Source of the DNA: Spongilla lacustris
Lineage: Eukaryota; Porifera; Demospongiae; Spongillida; Spongillidae
Assembly: GCA_949361645.1 (NCBI GenBank)
Contig: OX442424.1
Span: 2,931,015-2,995,014, forward strand
DNA length: 64,000 nucleotides
Reading direction: 5' to 3'
The first letter of the stretch is position 1. Every line of letters starts with the position of its first letter. The translations under genes and the position numbers were made by a program. Shown here piece after piece: positions 12,066 through 55,232 of this stretch. The notes below the pieces were generated by a model. The model ran no database searches, was not told where the DNA came from, and saw nothing but the letters and a program-made list of their open reading frames with translations.

Positions 12066-12273
12066 AGCCCCCACCAAAAAAGTGGCTCGTGTTTGAACAT
12101 AGATAGTTTAAACTATCTATGGTTTGAACGAGCGTATTATCGTAATCCTGCGCGCCGTTCTTCAAAATCTTGTTAGAGCACCATTTCTTTCCAGAAATGT
12201 TGAAACAGCTAGCGTTAATGATTACGACGATACGCTAGTTTAAACATGAGCCATTTTTTTTTTTTGTGGGGGA
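12066..12273. mobile_element. Nested MITE (family shared with 38.24 kb)
   Basis: Inverted ends are CCCCCACC-A(n)-GTGGCTCGTGTTTGAAC and GTTTAAACATGAGCCA-T(n)-GTGGGGG. The copy at 38.24-38.44 kb has the same ends and a related interior (TTTCTTTCCAGAAATGTTGAAACA against its complement). The left arm is interrupted by a tiny palindrome at 12098-12121. Confidence 0.65.
12098..12121. mobile_element. 24-bp palindrome inserted with 7-bp duplication
   Basis: A perfect palindrome with ends CATAGATA and TATCTATG and centre GTTTAAAC. It is flanked by GTTTGAA on both sides (12091-12097 and 12122-12128). Removing the palindrome and one GTTTGAA restores a left arm that pairs with the MITE's right arm, so the insertion is directly visible. 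A second member is at 52570. Confidence 0.65.
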
Positions 12274-12371
12274 CTTAGTAGTATACATGTATAATAAAGG
12301 CCTAGGCCTCTTGAGTTTTTGGAGTTTTTTAAACGCAAACCCCTACTATTATCTCCTTCCGACGCCACTGC

Positions 12372-13375
12372 AAGGTAGTTACGGACGTAATCGCTGACGG
12401 CCTCTTCCAGCGTTGTGGCGGGAGTTTTCCAGCCCGTGGCGCGGAGTCGGCTGACATCGGCGCAGGTGTGGTACTGGTACTGGTTCCGTATGTGTTCCGG
12501 CATGTCGATAAACTCGATCTCCGGCTTGCGTGTTCCGGCATGTCGATAAACTCGATCTCCGGCTTGCGGTCGAGCGCGGTGAAGAGAGCGATCGCAAGAT
12601 CGATCCAGGTGCGGGGGATGCCGGAGCCGATATTGAAAAGGCCGTTGGCCGAGGGCGTATCGGCGATATGCAGAGTCATGGCAACGGCATCCTTCACGTA
12701 GACGAAGTCTCGGACCTGCTCCCCGTCCCTGTAGTCGGGTCGATGGCTCTTGAAGAGACGCACCTTGCCGGTTCGAAGGATCTGCTCATAGGCCTAGGAG
12801 ACCAGACTGCGCATCTCTCCCTTGTGTCCTTCGTTCGGGCCGAAGACATTGAAGTATTTTATGCCGGCCATCTTATCGAGCCACCCGCTGCGCTTGGCAT
12901 GAAGGTCGAAGAGGTGCTTCGAATAGCCGTAGGCATTCAGCGGACGCAGGGTCTCGAGATGATCGGTTGCGTCATCCATGCCGCGGGTGCCGTCACCATA
13001 GGTGGCGGCCGAACTGGCATAAACAAAGCGGATGCCGCGCTGGACCGACCACTGCGCGAGACTCTTGGTATAGCCAAAGTTATTCTCTATCAGGTAGCCC
13101 GCGTCCGTCTCGGTGGTCGCGGAGCAGGCGCCGAGGTGAAAGATGGTGCGGATCGAATCAAGGCTTTCGGGCTTGCGCTCGAGACGTTCGAGGAAGGCAT
13201 CGGCCTGCTGGTAGTCGGCGAAGCGCAGGGGGGAGAGGTTCTTCCATTTCTCGTCCCGGCCGAGCACATCGGTGACGAGGATGTCCTCTTGCCCCCGCTG
13301 GTTCAGGGCATGGATCAGGGCGCTGCCAATGAGTCCCGCGCCGCCGGTGACAAGGATGGATGGGAGCATGGGCAT
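12372..13375 (-). pseudogene. hldD: Broken bacterial hldD (ADP-glyceromanno-heptose 6-epimerase)
   Basis: The intact enzyme is an extended short-chain dehydrogenase that epimerises ADP-D-glycero-manno-heptose for lipopolysaccharide cores; animals do not make this. From the ATG at 13375 the frame shows the NAD-binding GGAGLIG (residues 11-17), DEKWKNLSPLRFADY, SSAATYGDG, the catalytic Y149-x3-K153 (NAYGYSKHLFD) and KYFNVFGPNE. An in-frame TAG at 12794-12796 interrupts it after residue 193, yet homology resumes at once (AYEQILRTGKVRLFKSHRP, DYRDGEQVRDFVYVKD, FNIGSGIPRTW). A tandem duplication of 38 bp (12493-12530 and 12531-12568) then shifts the frame before the C-terminal RNQYQYHTCADVSRLRATGW block. 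The sequence is visibly G+C-rich, intronless and free of other bacterial genes. Two independent lesions and a transposon abutting its 3' end argue for an old insertion, not fresh contamination. Confidence 0.9.
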
Positions 13376-14080
13376 TGGTGGGGGATTTACTGATTTCCTC
13401 TGATCCGCTCTCGTCTAGTTCTTCCTGGAAGGTCTCCGACTTATCACCGAAGACAGCGACTGAAAAGAGAGACACTCTTCCAGGAACAGAGATAATATCT
13501 AACAATATAATTTTCGATTTGAGTACTCACATGCACAATATAGTGGAAAAGTAACACCAGTCCTCACAATAGTGGTTATTCATTGGAGAGTTGGGCAAAC
13601 GTGCGGATTACATAGCGCTACATGTACCTTAAAACCCCGGTGCCGAAATTTATTTAAAACCATAAATTTCCATTGAACTGCTAGTCTGCTACACCTACAT
13701 TGTTTAAATGCATCGTGAAGTTTTATATGAACTTCGTACTATAACCGTTTGGTTCCTAGTGTACCGATGTACTGACGCTGGACTAAGAATGACTGTCAAG
13801 TTATAATTACGTGATCGAGAGCAAGGAGGGCATTCTGCACTACCGGCTAACGGAGTAACGGACAAAACAACCGCGCTATTGTGGTTGTTTCGAGATTGCT
13901 CACATTCGTGCGTTTTGATGCCTATATAACACTGATATCGAGTCATTATATCGACGTGAATACAAGGGAATCACTGTATCATACGAAACGGGATTAATAT
14001 CTATGATGTAATGAACAAAATGCCGGATCGACTTCTTAAAAGCTAGACGTTTAGAGCAATAAAAGGGGGAGAGGTCGAAT

Positions 14081-14194
14081 GAAATTTTGATTTGCAATTG
14101 ATTGATCAATAACTTCGGATACACAATTGATACACCATTCTGTATCAGAATGCATGCTATTGATCAACCATTCGTAATTGCAAATGAAAATTTG
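14081..14194. repeat. Imperfect inverted repeat
   Basis: GAAATTTTGATTTGCAATTG at 14081 onward pairs with the complement CAATTACGAA...ATTTGCAATT ending at 14194, with about 50 bp between the arms. It lies inside the larger foldback element and may be a nested MITE or part of its structure. Confidence 0.5.
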
Positions 14195-15162
14195 ATTCTT
14201 TTTTTTTGCTGCATGTGGTTGTTATCATCTGCAGTAATGACTTCAGCGATTCTTCTTTTTGCATGCAGCTCTTCTAGGTACACCGCCGTTTTTTACATTC
14301 GCTAGAGCTGCTGCATTTTGAGATGCATGGAGCTAGAGGACTTTTTTGTCCGGCAAAGTCAGACTTCTCTATTGCATGCCATTGGTGTGAAGTATCTCCA
14401 TGCATATCTTGAGGCATTTGCTTCCTCCTACTCTGCTGTAGGAATTACTTATCAGGGGCGTAGGCTATAATAATGTGGGAGGGCTATAGCCCATTCCCCC
14501 CCCCCCCCCCCCCCCCCCGTGACGTGTATACATCCTTGCCTATGCATGCATGCATGCAGGAAAAGTGCACTCATGCAGGGTCTTTCAAAGCACATTTGCT
14601 GCAATGGTTTTTGCATGGTGTGACTGTGACAGATCAGGCAGTACTTGTCGGAATGTGAGCACCTTCTTGATTTCTTCGTTGTCGTATAGTACGAGAGTTT
14701 CTCTTTACTTGCTCTTGCTCTACTCTGATCTAAAAAACTGCCAAGCTAATCAACTCTGGAAGCTAACTGTACCGCTTACAAACACTGAAAGAACTGTACG
14801 AAATTAACCGCTGTTACGGTTATAAAGAGTTTACGTACAATTAGGGGCGTATGCAATTAACCGTTGTTACGGTTCACTTTTGGCACCGGGGTTAATTATG
14901 GTGCTGTAGACTTTACCCAACCCAAAGAAGGAAACTTTGAATGATGCAGTACACTATTCCTTCGATTTTATACCACACGTGTCCACTTTCTTCACGATCC
15001 ATATGCATGCATTCTAGGTATAGGAAGAGTGCAGTTATCCTAATCCCACTATACCACGATTGTTTGATTGTATCAACTGTACTGGCAGCCTCCACTCGCC
15101 CACAAGTAATGCACTGATTTTCAGGTAAGAAACTATCATAACTTAGGTAGCGCTATGTAAAC

Positions 15163-15788
15163 CAGGGTTGCCGAAGGCCAGCCCGGCCTGCCAGGTCGGA
15201 CATTTAGCTTGGCCTGGCAGGTCGGACCCTGGCTGACAGGCCGGCAGGCCGGTTATTATTATAGATTATTAATTCATTTTGCGATGTCTATAGCTATATA
15301 TAGCAATTATTATAGTTATTACAATCAGCTGGTAATGGTTACAATACGATGCAGAAACTGAGTCTGAGATACATACATGTAACATGCAGTGATGCAAACA
15401 GCGCGCTTGCTATCTAAATACTTGCAATTAACCATGCATTGGGCTTCAGCATGACACACGCCTCCAAACGTTGATTGAGAAGGTTCCATCTCTGGCGCTG
15501 TTGAATCAGCTTAGCTCGCGAAAACACCCGCTCGGGTGGAGCTGAAGAAGCAGGAATAGCTAAATACTTCCTGGCAACATTTTCCACCACGCTAGAGGTT
15601 CAATAGGGGGATTTGCATCTATGATTCGGGCCTCAGGAACAAGCAGCCATGCATCATACTCCCCCTGAACTGCGGCTCTCTTTAATAAATTGTTTAATAA
15701 TATCATAATGATTTGTGGTTAGCCATGAATTTTTAATAAATTGGTTGGGCTGTCAGGCCGGACCCCGGCCTGACTTTCGGCAACCCTG
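15163..15788. mobile_element. hAT-superfamily element with 8-bp target duplication
   Basis: The element runs from CAGGGTTGCCGAAGGCCAG to CTGACTTTCGGCAACCCTG, so the ends are inverted repeats beginning CAGGGTTGCCGAA. It is flanked on both sides by the identical 8-mer ATGTAAAC (15155-15162 and 15789-15796), the duplication length typical of hAT transposons. At 626 bp it is an internally deleted copy that keeps only the end of the transposase. It sits within the right inverted repeat of an older foldback element. Confidence 0.9.
15433..15587 (-). pseudogene. hAT transposase C-terminal dimerisation remnant
   Basis: The minus strand reads VENVARKYL then LAIPASSAPPERVFSR, AKLIQQRQRW and LEACVMLKPN, the classic hATC dimerisation signature. 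A preceding PLAWWK motif, which normally lies just upstream in the same frame, is out of frame, so sequence has been lost between them. No upstream catalytic region remains. Confidence 0.85.
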
Positions 15789-16091
15789 ATGTAAACCGCA
15801 AGTTTGCCCAACTCCAAACAATAGCCCTTATTTTCCTGGACCATTGTGAGGTGTTAAAGCACATAGTATCAGAGGAAGTGAAAACTGTACATAGTGTATT
15901 ACTTATAAACAGATCTGATGTATATGTAAAAAAGGGAGAGGGGAGGAGGAAAGGGAAGTAGTACCATATATGGTATTGAAGTCCTGCATACTTGGTTAGG
16001 AGTGAGAACATATATATTATATATATGCATTAATGAATGTCACAGAGGAGCTAAGACAGATGATGGAAGTCACACAGAAGGGAGAATAAGC

Positions 16092-48022
<31,931 letters not shown>

Positions 48023-48617
48023 CAGATCTTCCTCCGCTCACCAAACGACACTCCAAACAGCTGGAAAAGCCTAGTTGAGTAAGGAATCGCCACTGGTGCT
48101 TTTCCCGCGTTTTTTCGGATAGCCCACGTGCCACGCATAATTAGAATCAACAACAAAACAACAAAACAAGCGTTAATATTTGCAACGTCAATCAGTATAG
48201 TAACCACTTGAGGAGTCAGGAATTTTATTGTAGGGGGCCAAATTAAGGGGAGGGGCAGGAACACGCCTCCACACAGCAAGGTAGCTTCCCCATTGGAATT
48301 CCGCCCTGCCGCTACTAACAGACAAGATTTTCCTGTAGTCTCGCCAGAGATAATATATAATACTTCACAATACTTCGTCCCAGTCCATTTACATAGTTAT
48401 GACAGTGCTTTAATATCCCAAAGAGAGTAAAATCTCGTTTTTTTTTGTCATAACTCTGCAACCAAACACGATGTGTAAAAACCAATTACATTAACATATC
48501 ATGTTGTGAATTTTGATTCGTCACGTGATATCGTTTCGATAAGGTTAAAATGATGTACATGTATTTTTGTTGTGTCACTTATGCAACACCATTACATCAC
48601 TATGGTCTGCATGTCCA
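48023..48617. other. Presumed SMC1 5' flank
   Basis: Upstream of the SMC1 start codon. No TATA box is obvious; CCCACGTGCC near 48123 is an E-box-like word. No transcription start can be assigned from the sequence alone. Confidence 0.4.
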
Positions 48618-48944
48618 TTAGCAGTTTGAGCTTTGCTGTGCACTACTATGTGAATATGGAGATCGGTTAATGATATTGCCGTGCTGGAGTGCATTGGACA
48701 CTCTCTGGAGAAGGAAGGAGAGGGACTGGTTGTCATGTGTCATGCTCTGCTGACGCCTGCTGATATCAGTGAGCAAACTGAGAGCATCAGGGCCAAGTGA
48801 GGTATCAATTGCAATTGGTACAATATGGTGGGATTTGGACAGCAGAGCATATTTCTCCCATCTTTCTGGCTTCAGCAGCTGGTTGTAACCTATTTTCTGT
48901 TTTAAATATATATTTGACTTATAATTTAAAAAATATGCATACAT
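48618..48944 (-). pseudogene. Retroelement polyprotein C-terminal remnant (tentative)
   Basis: The 108-aa frame contains HHIVPIAIDTSLGPDALSLL, then SFLLQRVSNALQHGN near its end. A P(V/I)AI(D/E)T-x-GP-x-(A/S)L-x-L block followed by YL-Q-R-(L/V)S-x-A-(L/I)Q-x-GN resembles the tail of reverse-transcriptase polyproteins common in marine invertebrates. The upstream part is replaced by a minisatellite, and no RT motifs were found. This identification is from memory of the motif and uncertain. Confidence 0.35.
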
Positions 48945-48974
48945 GAATTTTAAAGCTTCTATACCAAAAACTCC

Positions 48975-49280
48975 TTAGCTATGGCTGGGGTCCAGGTGTG
49001 AAGATATGGCTGGGATCCAGGTGGGAAGATATGGCTGGGGTCCACTCCAGGTGTGAAGATATGGCTGGGGTCCAGGTGTGAAGATATGGCTGGGATCCAG
49101 GTGTGAAGATATGGCTGGGGTCCAGGTGTGAAGATATGGCTGGGATCCAGGTGTGAAGATATGGCTGGGGTCCAGGTGTGAAGATATGGCTGGGATCCAG
49201 GTGTGAAGATATGGCTGGAGTCCAGGTGTGAAGATATGGCTGGGGTCCAGGTGTGAAGTTATGGCTGGGTCCAGGTGTGC
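48975..49280. repeat. 26-bp minisatellite GAAGATATGGCTGGGGTCCA
   Basis: Twelve copies (plus GGTGTG) with G/A alternation at one position (GGGGTCC/GGGATCC), immediately after the retroelement remnant. Confidence 0.95.
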
Positions 49281-50347
<1,067 letters not shown>

Positions 50348-50918
50348 GCCCCACATTGGCGCAACAAATAGCTAGCAGGATAGCATTAGAGCCTCTAGTC
50401 ATGAGTTTCCAGTCGCCACCCACATTAAAGATCACAGTTAGCAAGATTGTTCTGGAGTTTATGTGGGCAGCCAATGGTACAAAGGGCAAATGGCTCCATT
50501 GTGTTGGTTTTGCTGCGTCGATCCAGTTATATATACATGCTTGTGTTTGTTTGGCATACTACTATTGCAGTCTCGTCTCCAGACCCTAAAATATGATAAC
50601 TGTGGAATAGACCTTTATTCACAATGTACATTGCCATCTTCGATATGTGGCCATTTAAAATAATATTTTCAATTGAACCATATCCCGCGAAAAGTTTTTT
50701 TAAAATCAAGTGTCATGTTTTCCACTGTATCTCTATATTGTTGAAACCAAGCAATAAACAATAACGAATGAAACACATGAGCAACAACAGGATTATCTTA
50801 CGCTCAGTGCTGCCGTGATATGGTCTGTAGCCGATATCGTCGACCTACATGTATAATTATCGTGATATAAATTGTAAGTATACATGTGTATACATTGATA
50901 TAGGCACCGCGAGCAGCA

Positions 50919-52064
50919 ATGGAGTTTTGGCCGCAGTTTTCACGGTCCACTATCGTCGTGTTGTGTCTTACAGCGATGGTTGTAACTTGGCTGATTTATT
51001 CTGAAGGGATTTCTTCAATTGGTTCGAGCACGCCGAATCCAGTCCCCTATGGTGCCGAAATATCCCCAGATGAACCTCCCGCCTCAAGTGAAGCCACAAA
51101 TAAATCTTTGAACGCCGCTCGACGCAACACGTCCTCGACCCCTAGCCCCGTCAATGCGTCCTCCGCTAGATTAACATCTAGCCCCCTCAACCCAACCATT
51201 CCTCCCCCGGCGTACCTCACATTAGGCATTCTATACCTCGTGCAGACAGAGAACTGCCTGCCTCCTTACCTGCAGTCTAACGACGTCCTGGGAAACGGAA
51301 GCCTAGGATTCGATGTCATCGTTTTGTCGTACAAGGAGGCGTGTGACAATCATACTCTGCCTCACATACAGTACCTTCTTAACACTGCAACCACCTGGTC
51401 TACTGGAAGGAACCTTCTGTTTGAAACAGCAATGAGCAGAAACAGGACCTACCTCTACTACATATTTATGGATGATGATATTTCATTGATAGATGTAAAA
51501 CAAATGAACCCATGGCGGAAATTCGAGAGCTTTCTGCGCTCTGTTGAACCGGCGATTGCAGCTATTGACTTGACGGGAGATCACTATACTCAAAACATAC
51601 GCAACATTCACAATGAAAGAAAGTGTTCTCGTGAGGAAGACTATGTGGCCTGTCTCTGGTATGATGCCATCTTCAATGCCTTCCATCACAAGGCAGTCCG
51701 CCATATTCTCCCCTATGACCCCACTTTTGACAGGGAAACATGGTGGGCAAGCCAAATGGCTGTCATTGTTCGAAGTGAGGTTTTGTTTAGGGGACAAGTC
51801 GTACTCCATACAGAGATATTTGGGGAGAACAATGCACATCGACCCTACCCCAGGGATATTAACTTCTCCCAGCATATGTTTGATAGCTGGCTTGCTGGCT
51901 TGGCAGAGAAGCATCTTCCTCCAGACCGCATAGAGTGTGCCAATGTCTACGTGCAACAGTGGAGAACCATGGGGAGGGGCCATGGGTGGAGCTCATCCAC
52001 CCTGTGTCTACCTCCACCCCCTCCACACGATGTCATAGAACCTGGTCGATATGCTTGTACATAA
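50919..52064 (+). CDS. Intronless type II membrane protein with DDD motif (381 aa)
   Basis: I do not recognise the exact family. It starts MEFWPQFSRS, with one membrane helix at about residues 11-27 (IVVLCLTAMVVTWLIY), then a Ser/Thr/Pro-rich stem (about 30-95) and a compact lumenal-type domain (YLTLGILYLVQTENCLPPYL, GFDVIVLSYKEACDN, TWSTGRNLLFE, YLYYIFMDDDISLID, SREEDYVACLWYDAIFNAF, DRETWWASQMAVIVRSE, FSQHMFDSWL). The layout of short tail, anchor, stem and a hydrophobic strand ending in an acidic DDD triplet is that of Golgi glycosyltransferases, where DxD binds metal and nucleotide sugar. Several N-x-S/T sites fit a lumenal location. The ATG is the first after an upstream stop, and an ATTAAA signal lies about 20 bp past the stop (52085-52090). 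A glycosyltransferase role is inference. Confidence 0.8.
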   Translation: MEFWPQFSRSTIVVLCLTAMVVTWLIYSEGISSIGSSTPNPVPYGAEISPDEPPASSEATNKSLNAARRNTSSTPSPVNASSARLTSSPLNPTIPPPAYLTLGILYLVQTENCLPPYLQSNDVLGNGSLGFDVIVLSYKEACDNHTLPHIQYLLNTATTWSTGRNLLFETAMSRNRTYLYYIFMDDDISLIDVKQMNPWRKFESFLRSVEPAIAAIDLTGDHYTQNIRNIHNERKCSREEDYVACLWYDAIFNAFHHKAVRHILPYDPTFDRETWWASQMAVIVRSEVLFRGQVVLHTEIFGENNAHRPYPRDINFSQHMFDSWLAGLAEKHLPPDRIECANVYVQQWRTMGRGHGWSSSTLCLPPPPPHDVIEPGRYACT

Positions 52065-52084
52065 TGTGTAACATGCATGTACTC

Positions 52085-52090
52085 ATTAAA
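52085..52090 (+). promoter_or_regulatory. Candidate polyadenylation signal ATTAAA
   Basis: ATTAAA 20 bp downstream of the stop codon of the 381-aa protein, followed by a T-rich stretch. Very short 3' UTR if used. Confidence 0.4.
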
Positions 52091-52569
52091 CTGTGTTCAA
52101 ATTATTATTTTTTAAATACATGCAGCTTAAAAGGCTGAAAACGAATTATATTTAGTTTATATTTAGTTGATGTTCTACTTATGCAACTTGCTGTAGCAAC
52201 TGCATTGACTCTAATGAGAGCTGTCAATTCAATCTAGTTAAATGTGCAGTACTAGCGCATTCCGAAACACTTCATCCAATCTGTAATTATATTATAGCCC
52301 GACATTTTTTTTTTGCACATGATGTTGTTGCATGATATCATATAATGATGTACAAATCATCTTCGTGGTGCTAATTTAATAAAGCTAACAGTTTGACTTG
52401 CGGACCTTAGACTACCACTAACTTCCAGGCATTAAGGCCGGCACTGCAACCATAGGCATGAAAGACACCCCTCGAGTACAAATTGTATACGGGCGAGCTG
52501 TATCAGAATATAATACATGAACGTACTCGAAATTAAAATGTGTTTTTAAATATGGCAACAACTTGGGAC

Positions 52570-52608
52570 CATAGATATTATACGGAATAATTCCGTATAA
52601 TATCTATG
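52570..52608. mobile_element. 39-bp palindrome with 7-bp flanking duplication
   Basis: Ends CATAGATA and TATCTATG; 18-bp perfect arms around TAA (inner arms ATTATACGGAA and complement). TTGGGAC precedes (52563-52569) and follows (52609-52615). Same end sequence and duplication length as the 24-bp palindrome at 12098. Confidence 0.65.
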
Positions 52609-52615
52609 TTGGGAC

Positions 52616-52770
52616 TGAAACAGCAGGCAACTGAACATGTTAAGCGGAACTGAAACAACAGGCAACAATCCATTATCAACATGTATTCGGAACTGAAACA
52701 ACGGGCAAAACTCAAAACTGAAACAACAGGCAACGACGGGCAACAATTGGAACTGGAAAGTTCGCCCAGG
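52616..52770. repeat. Degenerate repeat GGAACTGAAACAACAGGCAAC
   Basis: Four or five diverged copies in 150 bp, irregularly spaced. Confidence 0.6.
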
Positions 52771-53089
52771 CCAGTTAGCGTTCTTACCTATAACTTCAGA
52801 AATACATATTAAGATGCGGGGGATCGGGAAACCAATGTACATGTACATGTACATGTCACTTCCCCAGACCAGCATGACGTAACGCTGTAAAAAAATAAAT
52901 AATCATTACGTCTATAGGTCTAAGGGGTTCACGAGTGAAGTGGAGGAGTGGACTTGGGATGGATGATGGAGCACCTCTCTACTCTATTTTATAGATTGCT
53001 CATGCATGCATAGAAAATTTATTTTATAATTTTTATTTTATTCTGTGCTCAGTACATGTAATTCGTTAAATGTTATTATCATATCTATA

Positions 53090-53162
53090 ATAGGTCTGGG
53101 TACGACTACGCATAATTTAATGTGTTTCAGTAGCAACAATGTAGTCTCGTACCCAGACCCAA
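53090..53162. repeat. Inverted repeat GGTCTGGGTACGA
   Basis: GGTCTGGGTACGACTA at 53091 pairs with TAGTCTCGTACCCAGACC ending near 53160. Related words (TCGTACCCAGAC) occur near 44.73 kb. Possibly ends of a short foldback element. Confidence 0.45.
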
Positions 53163-53901
53163 ACGTACGTAAGCATTATCGCTTACAACGACATACCTCG
53201 CGTAGCGGTGATGTAATCCATCCGCTACTGCGAGTGTGGGTCGAAGGCCTCGATCGATGGATTGACAGCCTGGGCTAACGTCCGGTTGGCAAATAGGAAT
53301 TGTCAAGCTGATAACATTTTGAAAGACATTATGGAAGGGCAGAGGATTTTAGAGTGTAAGCCTTACAGTTACACATTGACAAGTCCAATTAACGTCTCAA
53401 GACGCATAGTTTATTTACATGTAGTAGATATAGCTAGTCATTTCAACTTAGTTTACTGTAGGCATTACTGGTTCCGCTTCAAGGCGACTCGATACGTTAG
53501 ATGGGTATGGTATTTGCAGAATTTGCTGGAATCAAAATATGTGAGCGTTCCTTGTGCCCTACAGGCAGGAGCCCCATTGTAACATGTGCTGTTAATGCGT
53601 TCTGTATTCCACTAATGCAATAAGCTGCCAATGGCACTGAAGGTTGATTCCAAGTATTTTGCTATGCACTCAGCGGATCATGTACGAAGCTACACTCATC
53701 ACACACCACACAACATCTCACAACCCACATCATCTCACTGCAAGCACTAGGCACACCTTATACCTTACACACCTCATTACACACATCACCATATTACACA
53801 CCTCATCTTCCTCACTATATGCACACACGACTCATCTCACATACCACATGCATCACATACATTACACCTCCACTGCCACACACTCATGTTACATCACAGG
53901 T

Positions 53902-54484
53902 ATTCCCAGTACTATGGAAGCTGGTTGAACATGACGCCTCCCTTCTCAGAGAACTGTCAGCTGTCTATGTGAAGCAGCCAAACCTTCAGGCCACTATCCC
54001 AGAACCTTTCAAGGCAAACCTTCCACGTCACCTAACCAGTGTGATGTTTTCCTTTCACTTTCACAGTGGGGTCCAGCATGCCATGTAATAAAGGACCAGC
54101 CAAAGGTTGGTGGGGGGAGCCCCTGTTGTCATGGTGACATCTTTGTCTTAATGGAGATTCATTGGTGAAGCCATTGAGGAAAAGTAATTGACCTTCCCTT
54201 ATATGATGCTACCAGACTTGATGTGGGTCTGCCATCTTGTTCCAATGCCACCGCAGGCTCCCCACTTCACAAAGGCCACAGGCTGAAGACTGTCTCATCG
54301 AACTGACCCATCTTCTATTAAAGGTTTGTGACCTTGGTGTCACACCAGACATGCTGTGTCACTGTGTGCACAAGCTTCCGTTTGATGTAAAGTTGATGTG
54401 TTCAATGTATCAAAGTGTTGAAACGTTTGCACATCTAACATGTACATGTATATCACAGGACATATCTGACCTCACAGACACCAG
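53902..54484 (+). CDS. Possible exons of an unrecognised plus-strand gene
   Basis: After ACATCACAG at 53901 an open, non-repetitive stretch reads VFPVLWKLVEHDASLLRELS, AVYVKQPNLQATIPEPF. Further downstream AEDCLIELTHLLLK sits between CCACAG and GTTTGT, and DISDLTDT sits between ATCACAG and GTGAGG. Residue composition looks like protein and the borders fit splicing, but I recognise no family and cannot show that the pieces join. Could be part of the same gene as the exons at 58199 and 59346. Confidence 0.25.
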
Positions 54485-54489
54485 GTGAG

Positions 54490-55232
54490 GGGGGATCTGT
54501 ATAGTGTGCACCTGCCTTCCATCAACCGTATTCACATTCTCATTCTCCTCTCCCTCCCTCTCCTCCTCTTCTCCCTCCCCTCCCTCTCCTTACCCTCCCT
54601 CCTCCTCTTCTCCCTCCCCTCCCTCCTCCTCCTCTGCTTTTCTGGATGGCAAGTTTTACTAACTTAAAACAAAGGAATACGATTCTAAACATGTGCAAAC
54701 ACGGCTGTAAAGCTAACTAACGGTTAAAAAGGGAGACTGTCAATTTTTGTTGTGAAAGGCGGGTGAAACGGAATTTTAGGTGGAACTTTTTAGTATTTAC
54801 AGTCAGCATTTTGGGGAATCTTTGTGTGGCATTTTTTCAACAGGCCTAACAGGGCTCAATGGCTCACGTGCTCTGGTTTCCAATCCTTCTACTCTATAAT
54901 GTATAATAATTTTAAAAAGTTCGTACGTGAGTGCGAAAACGTCATAGCAGCAGAACTATCCAGAAATTAACTGCTTTCAGTGGAAATATGATTGGCTAGT
55001 CTTTGCCCCAGACACAATGAACGCAACTGCGTCCGTTGTGGGGGGGGGGGGGGGGGGGGAAACCACAGTATCTATTTATTGGATGGTATTTCAAAATTAC
55101 TATGTATGAAATTAAATCTTAAAAAATAATAATATTGAAACATTCTGAATATTGAGAGCAGCAGTGTTCCATAACATGAATGCTCAATATAAAAAATTAA
55201 TACAATAAAATTATAAAACAATGCAATGTAGT
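54490..55232. other. Non-genic stretch with CT-rich and poly-G tracts
   Basis: TCCTCCTC/CCCTCCCTC runs at about 54540-54640 and a G-run near 55040-55060. No gene recognised. Confidence 0.6.

Larger units (their letters stand above)
11716..12371. mobile_element. Non-autonomous element with GGCGTCGGAA ends
   Basis: The left end reads GCATAGGCGTCGGAACC and the right end CTCCTTCCGACGCCACTGC, short inverted ends of the GCAGTGGCGT(C/A)GGAAG type also seen at 63.35-63.7 kb. AAGG flanks both sides, a possible short target duplication. Inside are a 29-G run (11736-11764), G/C-rich inverted words and, nested, a smaller MITE. The right end directly abuts the 3' end of the hldD pseudogene. Confidence 0.55.
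13584..15817. mobile_element. Foldback element with about 40-bp inverted ends, split by a hAT copy
   Basis: The left end TTGGAGAGTTGGGCAAACGT plus GCGGATTACATAGCGCTAC (13584-13621) is matched in reverse by TAGCGCTATGTAAACCGCAA plus GTTTGCCCAACTCCAA. The right arm is interrupted by the hAT element at 15163-15788. Without that insert the element is about 1.6 kb. Its interior contains smaller hairpins (AACCGTTGTTACGGTT near 14857 and a relative near 14803), a C-run (about 14499-14518) and no recognisable transposase. Target duplications were not resolved. Confidence 0.6.

Noticed and set aside
12372..13375. hldD as a functional acquired gene
   Set aside because: A premature TAG and a frame-shifting 38-bp duplication remove the C-terminal third.
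12530..13393. 287-codon plus-strand open frame
   Set aside because: It is the antisense shadow of the G+C-rich hldD pseudogene and has no family resemblance.
13376..13505. Eukaryotic exon fused to hldD (acceptor-like TTTTCAG at about 13463)
   Set aside because: The frame after the acceptor-like site is not in frame with hldD, and the hldD frame has a TAG shortly upstream of its ATG, so no fusion is supported.
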